Shown: piece by piece, positions 9,601 to 18,440 of the stretch | Position numbering within the stretch: the first letter of the stretch is position 1 | Layout: the number at the start of each line of letters is the position of its first letter | Origin: DASZWJ01 sp963813895 | GTDB lineage: Bacteria > Pseudomonadota > Gammaproteobacteria > JAURND01 | Direction of reading: 5' to 3' | Assembly: GCA_963813895.1 (NCBI GenBank) | Contig: CAWFAS010000001.1 | Location: 806,001-870,000, forward strand | Length of the DNA: 64,000 nt | Made by a program: the position numbers and the translations under genes | The notes under the pieces: generated by a model | The model's input: only the letters and a program-made list of their open reading frames with translations | What the model was told of the DNA's origin: nothing | Database searches by the model: none

Positions 9601-10687
9601 TACGACTCAAGTCTTAGCCCTGTTAAAAACTTACGGTCACTTGACCAAGCATAGTCGGGTTATTGGCACGCTAAATGGCAGCGATACCCTAGAATTTTAT
9701 TGGCAAGGAGAACGTATTCTCGGGGAATCTCGCGTATATTTTCAGCGCTTGTGGTCAGAAACGAGTTATCGGATGCAGGCCTTGCGAGATAATCCTGAAT
9801 CTGCTGAAGCAAGCTTCGCACACATCTTAGATACTAAAGATCCAGGCTTAAACGTAAGCCTGACTTATGATCCAGCTCAGGATATTGCTGCGCCTTTCAT
9901 AGCGCGGGGAATACGCCCCAAGATAGCTATTTTGCGCGAACAGGGTGTTAATAGTCAGTATGAAATGGCGGCTGCATTTGATCGCGCCGGTTTCTCTCCA
10001 GTTGATGTCCATATGACAGATATCATCAATGGGCGGGTCAGCTTGCGAGAATTTATAGGCTTAGCCGCTGGCGGCGGTTTCTCCTATGGTGACGTATTAG
10101 GGGCTGGGCAGGGGTGGGCGAAGTCTATTTTATTCCAACCCAGGGCTCGCGATGAGTTCGCTGCTTTTTTTGCGCGCCCGGAGTCTTTTACTCTTGGGGC
10201 TTGCAATGGTTGTCAGATGTTGGCGCATCTTAAGGACGTCATTCCTGGCAGTAGTCATTGGCCGCAGTTTATACGCAACCGCTCAGAACAATTTGAAGCG
10301 CGTTTAAGCCTGATAGAAATTCAGCAGACGCCGTCGATTTTTTTCCAGGGAATGGCTGGATCACGACTTTGTATGGCGAGCTCGCATGGCGAGGGTTATG
10401 CGCAATTTCCTGAGGTTAATGATGCTGTTTCGGTGTTGAATCATAATCTAGTACCGGCACGTTATATTGACCATTATGGCAATACTACTGAACAATACCC
10501 TTTCAATCCCAATGGTAGTCCGCTGGGAATTGCTGCTTTAACCACGACAGATGGCCGCGTAACCATCATTATGCCGCATCCGGAGCGGGTGTTTCGTACC
10601 GTGCAGAACTCATGGCATCCTGGGGAATGGGGCGAGGATGGGCCAACATTGCGTATGTTTAGGAATGCACGGGCTTGGGTGGGTTAG
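6665..10687 (+). CDS. purL: Phosphoribosylformylglycinamidine synthase
   Basis: 1340 residues from the chosen start; single-chain (large) PurL of gammaproteobacteria, which makes FGAM from FGAR, glutamine and ATP in purine synthesis. I chose the ATG at 6665 (MVIYCYNGTAALSDFRRQK) because it matches the normal N-terminus and follows CGAGGA. The same frame is open further upstream, to 6524, only because it runs through the palindromic repeat. Order: an N-terminal PurS-like part with GTLSPWSSKATDIIQNCGL, two AIRS-like halves (about 230-700 and 700-1050; ATP-site motifs near GGGLGN- and GAGGLSNA-type turns), and a C-terminal class I glutamine amidotransferase with nucleophile C1180 in LGACNGCQM and the later HPERVFR. 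Slightly longer than E. coli PurL (1295). Confidence 0.95.
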   Translation: MVIYCYNGTAALSDFRRQKLLSKLRSIKSGIERIETQAVYLVEAVSELSLTEQMQLATLLQAVCQGRLGLPNAGQQALAAVGAGPEVSDKTPSYHPSPLAPQSLEVEHLDATDISCLVFPRVGTLSPWSSKATDIIQNCGLIQVRRIERGIAYKFYPNLTQADEILRQQFSAPLHDPMTESVFFDLAALNALFNHKPPAPLREIDIFGQGKGALTKANDRLGLALSEVELDYLFNSFNKFKRNPTDTELMMFAQANSEHCRHKIFNAAWIIDDRPEQHSLFAMIRHTHKQHPQGVLSAYEDNGAVLAGSMGERFFADPQSHIYQYHPEEVAIVIKVETHNHPTAISPFPGAATGAGGEIRDEGAVGCGAKPKAGLSGFSVSNLHIPGFTQPWEFVYGNAPNQATALDIMLEAPIGSASFNNEFGRAGLCGYFRTFETHMKNVHGAVRGYHKPIMIAGGLGNIRTQHIAKQDFPPGTKIIVIGGPAMLIGIGGGAASSATAGTRQAELDFASVQRSNPEMQRRCQELIDACCALGEHNPILSIHDVGAGGLSNAIPEILQGNSCGGVLNLRAIPSAESALSPMEIWCNEAQERYVLAILAADLPRFDALAQRERCPYAVLGEATKKPDLLVQDVQFANNPVALPLAVLFGNAPKLTRQVKRDFIEPAKFHSQEIDLAEAAKRILQLPCVADKSFLITIGDRTVGGLTARDQMVGPWQVPVADVAVTASGYTGYTGEAMAMGERAPIALIHHAASALMAVGEAITNMAAAAIVDISNIKLSANWMAAAGYPGEDAGLYDAVQAVAMDLCPALGISIPVGKDSLSMRTVWEQDSERYSVVSPLSLIITAFAPVTDIRKTLTPQLRCDRGDTDLLLIDLGAGCNALGGSALAQVYQQQGSVPPDVDDPEALKQFFHAIQALNSKDLLLAYHDRSDGGLFVTLCEMAFAGHTGLTVNLDEVAEQPLAALFTEELGAVIQVRRQDTTQVLALLKTYGHLTKHSRVIGTLNGSDTLEFYWQGERILGESRVYFQRLWSETSYRMQALRDNPESAEASFAHILDTKDPGLNVSLTYDPAQDIAAPFIARGIRPKIAILREQGVNSQYEMAAAFDRAGFSPVDVHMTDIINGRVSLREFIGLAAGGGFSYGDVLGAGQGWAKSILFQPRARDEFAAFFARPESFTLGACNGCQMLAHLKDVIPGSSHWPQFIRNRSEQFEARLSLIEIQQTPSIFFQGMAGSRLCMASSHGEGYAQFPEVNDAVSVLNHNLVPARYIDHYGNTTEQYPFNPNGSPLGIAALTTTDGRVTIIMPHPERVFRTVQNSWHPGEWGEDGPTLRMFRNARAWVG

Positions 10688-10735
10688 TTTTATGTAAGCG
10701 ACAACCATATGTTCAGGATGACCGTCACACTCTGG

Positions 10736-10902
10736 TAACTATTCAGCACTCCAGATGGGTCGGCTTTCTCCCTTCTCCCGCTTGCGGGAGGGTCGGGGAT
10801 GAGGGTGTATCAATCTGCATTTGCGCCCTAGAAAACACCCTCATCCCCAGCCCCTCTCCTGCAAGCGGAAGAAGGGAGAAAGCCAGTTTGCTGAATAATT
10901 AC
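10736..10902. repeat. Palindromic repeat, family B, copy 1
   Basis: Inverted arms run from GTAACTATTCAGCA through GGCTTTCTCCCTTCTCCCGC on the left, to the complementary sequence ending TGCTGAATAATTAC on the right. The centre carries GATGAGGGTGT / ACACCCTCATCC. Related copies: 22151-22351 (more diverged arms) and a half copy at 38211-38262. It fills most of the purL-hemB gap. Confidence 0.8.
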
Positions 10903-10934
10903 ACGGATCAATTAATAGGTGAAAAACAACCACT

Positions 10935-11933
10935 ATGACCGCTTCCTACCCAACTATTCGCTTACGGCGCTTACGTCAGCATGAGAAGATTCGTGATCTG
11001 GTGCGAGAGACCCAGCTTACAATTAATGATTTGATCCTGCCTTTATTTATTAAAGCCGGTAGCAATCTTAAGCTTCCCATTTCTTCCATGCCGGGTCACT
11101 TTCAGCTTAGCTGTGATCATCTCCCTGAAGAATTAAATATCATCAAAACTTTGGGTATCCCTGGGGTCATTTTGTTTGGTATCCCTGAATATAAGGATGC
11201 AACAGGCAGCAGCGCGTGTTGTGAAAAGGGAGTTGTCCAGCAAGCCATCAAAACTATCAAGGGCCATGCGCCTGATTTATTAGTCATCACAGACCTGTGC
11301 TTTTGTGAATATACGGATCACGGTCACTGTGGAGTGATTAAGGAATGCCAGGGGAGCTGGGAGGTCGATAACGACGCTACTTTGGAATTGTTAATTAATC
11401 AAGCTATTAGCCATGTTCAGGCGGGTGCGGATGTCATAGCGCCGAGTGGTATGATGGATGGTATGGTAGCGGCGCTACGTTGTGGTTTGGATGCAGCAGG
11501 ATTTCCAAATACGCCTATTCTGAGTTATTCAGCGAAATATTGTTCGGCATTTTATGGGCCATTCCGTCAGGCAGCCGAAAGCGCCCCACAATTTGGCAAC
11601 CGCCGTGGCTATCAAATGGATCCGGCCAATGGCGCTGAGGCGCTACGCGAGGCTGCCCTGGATTTAAAGGAAGGGGCGGATATGCTGATGGTCAAACCCG
11701 CCGGCGCTTATCTGGATATTTTATTTCGAGTGAGACAGGCATTTCCTGGCGTGCCCTTGGGGGCGTACCAAGTCAGCGGGGAGTTTGCGATGATTAAAGC
11801 GGCTGCGGCCAATGGCTGGATAGACGAACGCCAAGTAGCTTTGGAATCATTATTAGCTATTAAACGCGCGGGAGCGGACTTTATTTTAAGCTATTTTGCA
11901 AAAGAGGTAGCGCACTGGCTCGGGGCTAGGTAG
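10935..11933 (+). CDS. hemB: Delta-aminolevulinic acid dehydratase (porphobilinogen synthase)
   Basis: 332 residues; condenses two 5-aminolevulinate molecules to porphobilinogen in haem synthesis. It is a TIM barrel with the two active-site lysines visible: K201 in SYSAKYCSAFYGPFR and Schiff-base K254 in DMLMVKPAGAYLD. The metal-site segment DLCFCEYTDHGHCGV has the three cysteines of the zinc-dependent class. The start at 10935 follows AGGTG at a suitable distance. It stands alone between a family B repeat and the desaturase, so the neighbours do not suggest an operon. Confidence 0.95.
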   Translation: MTASYPTIRLRRLRQHEKIRDLVRETQLTINDLILPLFIKAGSNLKLPISSMPGHFQLSCDHLPEELNIIKTLGIPGVILFGIPEYKDATGSSACCEKGVVQQAIKTIKGHAPDLLVITDLCFCEYTDHGHCGVIKECQGSWEVDNDATLELLINQAISHVQAGADVIAPSGMMDGMVAALRCGLDAAGFPNTPILSYSAKYCSAFYGPFRQAAESAPQFGNRRGYQMDPANGAEALREAALDLKEGADMLMVKPAGAYLDILFRVRQAFPGVPLGAYQVSGEFAMIKAAAANGWIDERQVALESLLAIKRAGADFILSYFAKEVAHWLGAR

Positions 11934-12028
11934 AATTAGAACGTTTCTCCTTTATTAAAAAGTGAGCAGTTTTAGCAACTTCATAGTAGTTTCTAGAGTC
12001 GGTTAAGAAAACCCTAAGGTTTCAGTGT

Positions 12029-12034
12029 TATAAT
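12029..12034 (+). promoter_or_regulatory. Possible -10 box for the desaturase gene
   Basis: TATAAT lies about 70 bases before the desaturase ATG in an AT-rich stretch. The best -35 candidate (TTAAGA, 12003-12008) is at a 20-base spacing and weak, so this is only a suggestion. Confidence 0.3.
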
Positions 12035-12103
12035 AACGTTGGTTACGGATAACAATAAATACATGCCTATTTAGGGTTAATTTTTATTGGAGATTATTTA
12101 TAA

Positions 12104-13276
12104 ATGAGTATTTTGAAGCGTATCAATTGGACCAATACCCTGTTTTTGACTATTACCCCCCTAGTGGCGATCGTTGGAACAATTGTTATCATTACTAGTG
12201 GTAATCTTCATTGGGCAACAGTCTTATTAGCCTTAGTATTTACTGGGCTCACCGGCTTATCGATTACTGCTGGGTATCATCGGTTATTTTCGCATCGCAG
12301 TTACAAAACCGTCTGGCCAGTGCGCCTGTTTTTTTTACTATTCGGTGCTGCTGCATTTGAAGGCAGCGTAATGGAATGGTGTACCGATCACCGCCGTCAC
12401 CATCGTTATACAGATACAGACAAAGACCCCTACAGCATTAGCAAAGGCTTCTGGTATGCTCATATAGGTTGGTTGTTTGTATTAGATTCTACAAAACGTG
12501 ATTATTCGAATGTCGATGATTTAGCAGCTGATCCGCTGGTTAAACTACAGCATCGTTTTTTTGTGCCAATAGCCGTTTTTATGGGATTTATATTACCGAC
12601 CGCTTTAGCAGCGTTGTGGGGAGATGCCTGGGGTGGGTTATTTATCGCCGGTGCTTTACGTATCGTTTTCAATCAGCAGATGACTTTTTGTATTAATTCA
12701 GTGTGCCATATGTTTGGTGAGCGTACCTACTCAAAGCAGCAGAGTGCGCGTGATAATTGGATTACCGCTTTGTTCACTTACGGCGAAGGGTATCATAATT
12801 TCCATCATCAATTTGCAGTGGATTATCGTAACGGTATCCGCCTTTATGACTATGACCCTGGTAAATGGTTAATTCGATTTTTAGCATTTTTTGGTTGGGC
12901 TACCGATTTAAAGCAGGCTACTAAAGAGCAGATAGTGCGTTACCAACTACGGGCACATGAAGGCGAAAATTCGGAATTGACGGCTCATTCTCAGGTATCT
13001 GAATATTTACAATCATTTTCCGCTTATTTGCAGCGTTTGCGCGAACGTATTCTTGAAGTTGCTTTACATATTGATCAATTGGAACAAGACTACCTGGCGC
13101 TCAAAAAAGAGAAGATTCGATATTTAAAAGGGAAAATGTCAGAATATCGCACTCATCTGCTAACACAACGTGAACGGTTGAAGAAAGCCAGGCAGGAGCT
13201 TAAAACTTCTTTGGGTATTTGGACTAATATAGTTCGGCATCAAGGTGGGTTTGTGGCGGTTGATGGTGCGAAGTAG
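12104..13276 (+). CDS. Acyl-CoA/acyl-lipid delta-9 fatty acid desaturase with C-terminal coiled coil
   Basis: 390 residues; an integral-membrane di-iron desaturase that introduces a cis double bond into acyl chains. Membrane segments lie at about 12-32, 36-56, 72-92, 152-172 and 175-192. All three histidine boxes are present: HRLFSH (59-64), HRRHH (96-100) and HNFHH (231-235). The catalytic part ends near 270. It is followed by about 110 residues that are Glu/Lys/Leu-rich and predicted to be helical and coiled (about 300-375, LRERILEVALHIDQLEQDYL), which are not part of the basic desaturase fold. The role of this tail is unknown; oligomerisation or partner binding is a guess. Confidence 0.9.
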   Translation: MSILKRINWTNTLFLTITPLVAIVGTIVIITSGNLHWATVLLALVFTGLTGLSITAGYHRLFSHRSYKTVWPVRLFFLLFGAAAFEGSVMEWCTDHRRHHRYTDTDKDPYSISKGFWYAHIGWLFVLDSTKRDYSNVDDLAADPLVKLQHRFFVPIAVFMGFILPTALAALWGDAWGGLFIAGALRIVFNQQMTFCINSVCHMFGERTYSKQQSARDNWITALFTYGEGYHNFHHQFAVDYRNGIRLYDYDPGKWLIRFLAFFGWATDLKQATKEQIVRYQLRAHEGENSELTAHSQVSEYLQSFSAYLQRLRERILEVALHIDQLEQDYLALKKEKIRYLKGKMSEYRTHLLTQRERLKKARQELKTSLGIWTNIVRHQGGFVAVDGAK

Positions 13277-13341
13277 GTAGTAGTTAGCCATGCCATGATA
13301 ATTTTCTTTTTCCCGCGGCTGGGGATTAGTTATAAAATGAT

Positions 13342-13502
13342 TGCCACTAGAGGCTGCCCCCTTCCTAACCTTCCCCCGCAAGCGGAGAAGGGACTGGTTC
13401 GGTAGGATAAGTTAAGCTTTGCAGCCAATTTCCTACTAGCTCGAGCAAGTCCCTGCCCCCGCTTGCGGGGGAAGGTTAGGAAGGGGGCAGCCTCTAGTGG
13501 CA
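13342..13502. repeat. Palindromic MITE, family A, copy 2
   Basis: Same structure as 4664-4829: TGCCACTAGAGGCTGCCCCC at the left end is inverted at the right end, with the shared centre CTCGAGCAAGTCCCTG. It lies between the convergent desaturase and prpD genes. Confidence 0.85.
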
Positions 13503-13530
13503 CTTTATATGAGTCTTCCTTCAAAGCAAT

Positions 13531-14979
13531 TTATAAAACCCACATCCCCATAAACGCATCCACTGCCATAGCTTCTAGCTGTTTCTGATCTTCAAATATC
13601 CGCAATAATTTTTCAACTCTAGCCTTAGGAAACCTCGTCAAAAGGTTCTGTTGAAATTTCATTTTTAGTAGGGGAATACCTTCTTGGCGTCGACGTCGGT
13701 GTCCTACGGGATACTCTACTATCACCTCTTCAGTGGCACTACCATCTTTAAAAAATACTTGGATAGCATTACCAATAGAACGCTTTTCAGGATCGAGATA
13801 ATCGCGGGAAAATTCTGGATTTTCAGCTAATTCCATCTTACTACGCAAATCATCTATACGCGGATCCTCAGCTGTGTCATCCTCGTAATGGTCTGCATTT
13901 AAGGCACCATAAATTAATCCTATAGCGGCAATATATTGTAAACAATGGTCACGGTCAGCAGGGTTATAAAGTTGTCCTTTTTTGTTCAGGATACGCATGG
14001 CTGCTTCCTGGGTACGGATAGTAATTCGAGAAATATCAGCTAAACGGTCTTTAACTTGGGGATGCAGTTTAATGGCTGCTTCAACAGCGGTCTGAGAATG
14101 GAATTCCGCAGGATAAGAAATTTTGAATAATACATTCTCCATGACATAGCTGCCATAAGGACGCTGGAATTTGAAAGGCTGACCTTTGAAATATACATCG
14201 TATAAGCCCCATTGCTTGGCGGTCAAGGCGCTCGGATAACCACTTTCCCCGCGTTGGGTTAAAAATGCCAGACGGACTCCACGTGCTGTCGCATCTCCAG
14301 CCGCCCAGGATTTTCGAGAACCGGTATTAGGGGCATGGCGATAAGTACGCAGGCTCTGGCCATCTACCCAGGCTTGGGACAAGGCCTCACAAACCGATTG
14401 GGGTTGGCCACTAAGCCAACCCATAACTACCGCAGTGGTGGCCACTTTTACATAAACCACATGATCCAGCCCTACGCGGTTAAAACTATTCTCTAACGCT
14501 AGCACCCCTTGAATTTCATGCGCTTTAACCATTGCTGTTAACACATCCGCCATTGTGAGCAGCGGGCGGCGGGTTAGTAGAGCTTGGCGGTTGAGATAAT
14601 CGGCAACCGCTAAAATTCCTCCTAAATTATCTGAAGGATGGGCCCACTCTTGTGCCAGCCAGGTGTCGTTATAGTCCAACCAACGAATAAGGGTGCCGAT
14701 ATTGAAAGCAGCTTGGACGGGATCTAGTTCAAATGAAGTACCTGGCACGCGCGCACCATTTACCAGCCCGGCACCCGGCACAATGGGTCCTAGCAATTTA
14801 GTGCATTCCGGATAGCGCAATGCCAGCATAGCGCAGCCCAGGCTATCCATTAAACAAAGTTTGGCAGTTTCATAAGCTTCTGTACTTTGGATTGGGTAGT
14901 TGAGCACATAGTTGGCGATGTCCTGAATTTCAGGGTCAAAATCGGGTCGCAGGTTATTGTCTGGGGTGTAATGGGTCAT
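13531..14979 (-). CDS. prpD: 2-methylcitrate dehydratase (MmgE/PrpD family)
   Basis: 482 residues, the length of E. coli PrpD (483). The family dehydrates 2-methylcitrate to cis-2-methylaconitate in propionate breakdown. Recognisable stretches are KLCLMDSLGCAMLALRYPEC near the N-terminus, NIGTLIRWLDYNDTWLAQEW (about 90-110), HPSDNLGGILAVADYLN, and the central NRVGLDHVVYVKVATTAVVM. The start follows AAGGACC. The next gene upstream on the same strand is acnA, whose product can hydrate 2-methylaconitate, so the pair is metabolically sensible. prpB and prpC are not in the window, and about 480 bases of repeats separate the two genes. Confidence 0.92.
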   Translation of the reverse strand: MTHYTPDNNLRPDFDPEIQDIANYVLNYPIQSTEAYETAKLCLMDSLGCAMLALRYPECTKLLGPIVPGAGLVNGARVPGTSFELDPVQAAFNIGTLIRWLDYNDTWLAQEWAHPSDNLGGILAVADYLNRQALLTRRPLLTMADVLTAMVKAHEIQGVLALENSFNRVGLDHVVYVKVATTAVVMGWLSGQPQSVCEALSQAWVDGQSLRTYRHAPNTGSRKSWAAGDATARGVRLAFLTQRGESGYPSALTAKQWGLYDVYFKGQPFKFQRPYGSYVMENVLFKISYPAEFHSQTAVEAAIKLHPQVKDRLADISRITIRTQEAAMRILNKKGQLYNPADRDHCLQYIAAIGLIYGALNADHYEDDTAEDPRIDDLRSKMELAENPEFSRDYLDPEKRSIGNAIQVFFKDGSATEEVIVEYPVGHRRRRQEGIPLLKMKFQQNLLTRFPKARVEKLLRIFEDQKQLEAMAVDAFMGMWVL

Positions 14980-15073
14980 GATAGGTCCTTAGCTTTGCTT
15001 CGATGATCCCCTTTTCTGCAAGGTTGAGGGGTTATACAAGATATTTAGTAACTATTCAGCACATTCGAGAATT

Positions 15074-15235
15074 GTCATTCCCGCTTTACAGAACAATCCA
15101 AGAATGATGGACTTTCAAGTGGGAACCTATTGCCTACCTTTCCATTAAAACTGCCAGGTGCAGTTAACAATTGGGTTATAGGTTCCCGCCTGAAAGATCA
15201 ACACGTTCGCTCCAAATTGTGCCAGCGGGAATGAC
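15074..15235. repeat. Inverted-repeat element of another family
   Basis: GTCATTCCCGCT (15074-15085) is inverted at 15224-15235. An inner pair, GGGAACCTAT / ATAGGTTCCC, is also present. About 160 bp with no reading frame of note. Only one copy is seen in the window. Confidence 0.65.
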
Positions 15236-15276
15236 ATTTCCCTGAATTTGGTGAATGGTTACGATATTACAAATGG

Positions 15277-15441
15277 GTGCCACTAGACGCCGCCCCCTTC
15301 CTAACCTTCCCCCGCAAGCGGGGGGAAGGGACTGGTTGGGCAGGAAAAGTTAGGTTATTCGCCAACCTCATACTTAGCTCGAGCAAGTCCCTCCCCCCGC
15401 TTGCGGGGGAAGGTTAGGAAGGGGGCAGTTTCTAGTGGCAC
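15277..15441. repeat. Palindromic MITE, family A, copy 3
   Basis: GTGCCACTAGACGCCGCCCC at the left and the inverted sequence ending CTAGTGGCAC at the right, with the same centre as the other two copies. It ends about 18 bases past the acnA stop codon. Confidence 0.85.
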
Positions 15442-15458
15442 AATACTATGCCAGGGCA

Positions 15459-18131
15459 TTAATGCCGCAACATGCCCCGCAATACAAACTGCAAAATGCC
15501 GCCGTGTTTATAATAGTCCACTTCATTTAAAGTACTCAGGCAACACACTAAGCTGGTCTCGGCTGTCTCTCCAGAGTCATAGTGAATAATAGCCTTCACT
15601 TTCATATTGGGTTTTAGATTCTCACTCAAGCCGCTAATATCAATGACTTCCGAGCCGGTCAGGCTCAGGGAATGGCGATTGGTCCCGCGGGGAAATTCCA
15701 GTGGCAGTATACCCATCCCAATCAAGTTTGAGCGGTGAATGCGTTCGAAACTTTCGGCAATAATGGCCACCGCGCCCAACAACTTAGAGCCTTTAGCTGC
15801 CCAGTCACGAGATGAGCCGGTACCATATTCGGCGCCAGCAACAACTATGAGTGGGGTATGTTGCGCTTTATAACGCATGGCTGCATCATAAATAGATAAA
15901 ATTTCTCCGGTGGGAATGTGTTTAGTGAAGCCACCTTCAACGCCTGGAACCATTTCATTGCGAATGCGGATATTAGCAAAAGTGCCTCTAACCATGACTT
16001 CATGGTTACCGCGTCTTGCGCCATAAGAGTTAAAGTCGGCCACTGCTACGCCTTTGGAAATTAGGTATTTTCCAGCGGGACTGTCTGGTTTAATTGAGCC
16101 TGCAGGTGAAATATGATCTGTGGTTATACTATCGCCGAATAATGCGAGTATGCGGGCACCTTTAATATCCTGCACTGCTTCCGGATAAACGCTCATGCTG
16201 GAAAAAAATGTAGGATGCTGGATATAAGTGGAATCATCCCGCCAAGTGTAAGTTTGGCTATCTGGAACGGTCATGGCCTGCCAACTCTTATCGCCGGTGA
16301 ACACATCGGCGTATTGTTCACGGAACATTTTTTGACTAAGAATAGTCACTGCGTCCGCGATTTCTTTACTGCTGGGCCAAAGGTCTTTAAGGAATATGGG
16401 TTTGCCGGTATTACTGTGTCCTAAAGGTTGTTGGGTCAAATCAATACGGGTGGTGCCGGCTAGGGCAAAGGCGACTACTAAGGGGGGGGAGGCTAACCAG
16501 TTGGCTTTTACTTGCGGGTGAATGCGGCCTTCAAAGTTACGATTGCCCGATAATACTGCAGAAACCACTAAATCAAATTCACTGACCGTTTTAGCAACCG
16601 CGTCAGGCAAAGGGCCAGAATTACCAATACAGGTAGTACAACCATAAGCTACTAAGGAGAATCCTAATTGGTCTAGATAAGCCTGTAACCCAGAGGCTTG
16701 TAGATATCGCGTGACCACCTGCGAACCTGGGGCCAATGAAGTTTTAACCCAGGGTTTGGTGGTTAATCCCTGCTCGACCGCTTTCTTAGCCAGCAGGCCT
16801 GCTGCCATTAATATGCTGGGATTGGAGGTATTGGTGCAGCTGGTGATTGCTGCAATAACCACATCGCCGTGGCTTAGATCAAAGCCTGCGCCCGTGGCAA
16901 ATTTGGAATTTATTTCATTGCTGCGATTGTTTTCTGTTAGTAATTTATCAAAACTGACATTAAGTTCGGGTAAAGGGACTCTATCTTGAGGGCGTTTAGG
17001 GCCGGCTACACTGGGCACCACGGTACTTAAATCTAACTCCACTATTTGAGTAAATCGTGGGTCTGGAGAATCTTTTTCATGCCATAACCCTTGGATTCTG
17101 GCATAAGCTTCCACCAAAGCTAGCGTTTGTTCATCGCGCCCGGTGAGGCGTAAATAGTCTATAGTGATTTGGTCAATGGGAAAAAAGCCACAAGTGGCTC
17201 CATATTCGGGTGCCATATTGCCAATAGTAGCACGGTCTGCCAGTGGTAAATCGGCCAATCCCGGACCAAAATATTCAACAAATTTACCAACAACTCCCAT
17301 TTTGCGTAGCATTTGCGTTAAGGTCAGCACTAGATCGGTGGCTGTTACCCCTTCACGCAGCTTGCCAGATAGTCTCACGCCTATGACTTCAGGTATTACC
17401 ATAGAAATGGGCTGTCCCAGCATGGCAGCCTCAGCTTCAATGCCGCCTACTCCCCAGCCTAATACTCCAAGGCCGTTAATCATAGTCGTGTGACTATCGG
17501 TCCCTACCAGGGTGTCGGGGTAAGCGAGGGGCTGACCATTAACAGAGTGCGACCAGACACATTTTGCGAGGTATTCCAGATTGACTTGATGGCAGATGCC
17601 AGTATCTGGCGGTACTACGCGGAAGTTATTAAAGCCTTTTTGGCCCCAACGCAAAAACTCGTAACGTTCAAAATTGCGCTCCATTTCCAGTTTGGCATTG
17701 ACGTGCATAGCCTCTTTAGTATTAAACTGATCGACCTGAATCGAGTGGTCAATGACCAGGTCTACCGGCGACAAGGGGTTTATGCGTTGGGGATCACCAC
17801 CGAGTTTTTTGATGGCATCGCGCATGGCTGCCAGATCAACTATAGCGGGAACCCCAGTAAAATCCTGCATTAGCACCCGGGTGGGACGATAGGCGATTTC
17901 ATGGTCAGAATATTTTTGTTTTAACCATTCGGCCATAGCGACGATATCTTGCTGGGTAACGGTCAGGTCATCTTCATGACGCAACAAGTTTTCCAGTAAA
18001 ATTTTTAACGTAAAGGGCAGTTTGGATACCCCCTTAAGTCCTGCAGCTTCTGCGGCGGCTAGGCTGAAAAATTCGTAGTGGGTATCATTTACATTTAAGG
18101 TGCGGCGGGTATTTAAAGAATCTTTTGACAT
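15459..18131 (-). CDS. acnA: Aconitate hydratase A
   Basis: 890 residues, colinear with E. coli AcnA (891). It isomerises citrate and isocitrate through cis-aconitate using a 4Fe-4S cluster; AcnA-type enzymes also hydrate 2-methyl-cis-aconitate. The cluster cysteines are in AITSCTNTSNPS and YGCTTCIGNSGPLP. The substrate-binding segments VGTDSHTTMINGLGVLGWG and the swivel-domain SSRDWAAKG are intact. N-terminal similarity (EIAYRPTRVLMQDFTGVPA) places it with AcnA rather than AcnB. The start at 18131 follows GGAGAGC. It lies upstream of prpD on the same strand. Confidence 0.95.
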   Translation of the reverse strand: MSKDSLNTRRTLNVNDTHYEFFSLAAAEAAGLKGVSKLPFTLKILLENLLRHEDDLTVTQQDIVAMAEWLKQKYSDHEIAYRPTRVLMQDFTGVPAIVDLAAMRDAIKKLGGDPQRINPLSPVDLVIDHSIQVDQFNTKEAMHVNAKLEMERNFERYEFLRWGQKGFNNFRVVPPDTGICHQVNLEYLAKCVWSHSVNGQPLAYPDTLVGTDSHTTMINGLGVLGWGVGGIEAEAAMLGQPISMVIPEVIGVRLSGKLREGVTATDLVLTLTQMLRKMGVVGKFVEYFGPGLADLPLADRATIGNMAPEYGATCGFFPIDQITIDYLRLTGRDEQTLALVEAYARIQGLWHEKDSPDPRFTQIVELDLSTVVPSVAGPKRPQDRVPLPELNVSFDKLLTENNRSNEINSKFATGAGFDLSHGDVVIAAITSCTNTSNPSILMAAGLLAKKAVEQGLTTKPWVKTSLAPGSQVVTRYLQASGLQAYLDQLGFSLVAYGCTTCIGNSGPLPDAVAKTVSEFDLVVSAVLSGNRNFEGRIHPQVKANWLASPPLVVAFALAGTTRIDLTQQPLGHSNTGKPIFLKDLWPSSKEIADAVTILSQKMFREQYADVFTGDKSWQAMTVPDSQTYTWRDDSTYIQHPTFFSSMSVYPEAVQDIKGARILALFGDSITTDHISPAGSIKPDSPAGKYLISKGVAVADFNSYGARRGNHEVMVRGTFANIRIRNEMVPGVEGGFTKHIPTGEILSIYDAAMRYKAQHTPLIVVAGAEYGTGSSRDWAAKGSKLLGAVAIIAESFERIHRSNLIGMGILPLEFPRGTNRHSLSLTGSEVIDISGLSENLKPNMKVKAIIHYDSGETAETSLVCCLSTLNEVDYYKHGGILQFVLRGMLRH

Positions 18132-18225
18132 AATAGGTGCTCTCCTTTTTTGTTTGGCACTGTATTCACTGCTTATTATGGTCTGTGAAACGAGCCTTCT
18201 CCTCTACTGGTCCTCTCTTCGAAGC

Positions 18226-18387
18226 TCGATATCCCCTCTCACTTGCGGGAGAGGGGTAATATTAAGCATTTACCATTTATTTTCACTAATGAATGCTACA
18301 CCACCCCCCCTCTCCCTAACCCTCTCCCGCAAGGGGAGAGGGGATACAGTGCTTTTCCAAAAAATGGGAGCGAATTATTCAACAACG
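18226..18387. repeat. Palindromic repeat, family F, with part of the 149-2216 element
   Basis: Contains the TTCACTAATGAATGC segment and CTCTCCCTAACCCTCTCCCG found in the element interrupted by IS110, then the family F arm ending GGGAGCGAATTATTCAAC. It shows the uninterrupted order used to define the IS110 insertion point. Confidence 0.75.
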
Positions 18388-18440
18388 CCTTCGTAAGAGG
18401 AGCGGGGATCGTGGAGTTTCCCCGCAAAATAAAGGGCTAA

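Noticed and set aside
10675..10938. 87-codon open frame between purL and hemB
   Set aside because: It is made of the purL end and the family B palindrome; similar frames arise from every copy of these repeats.
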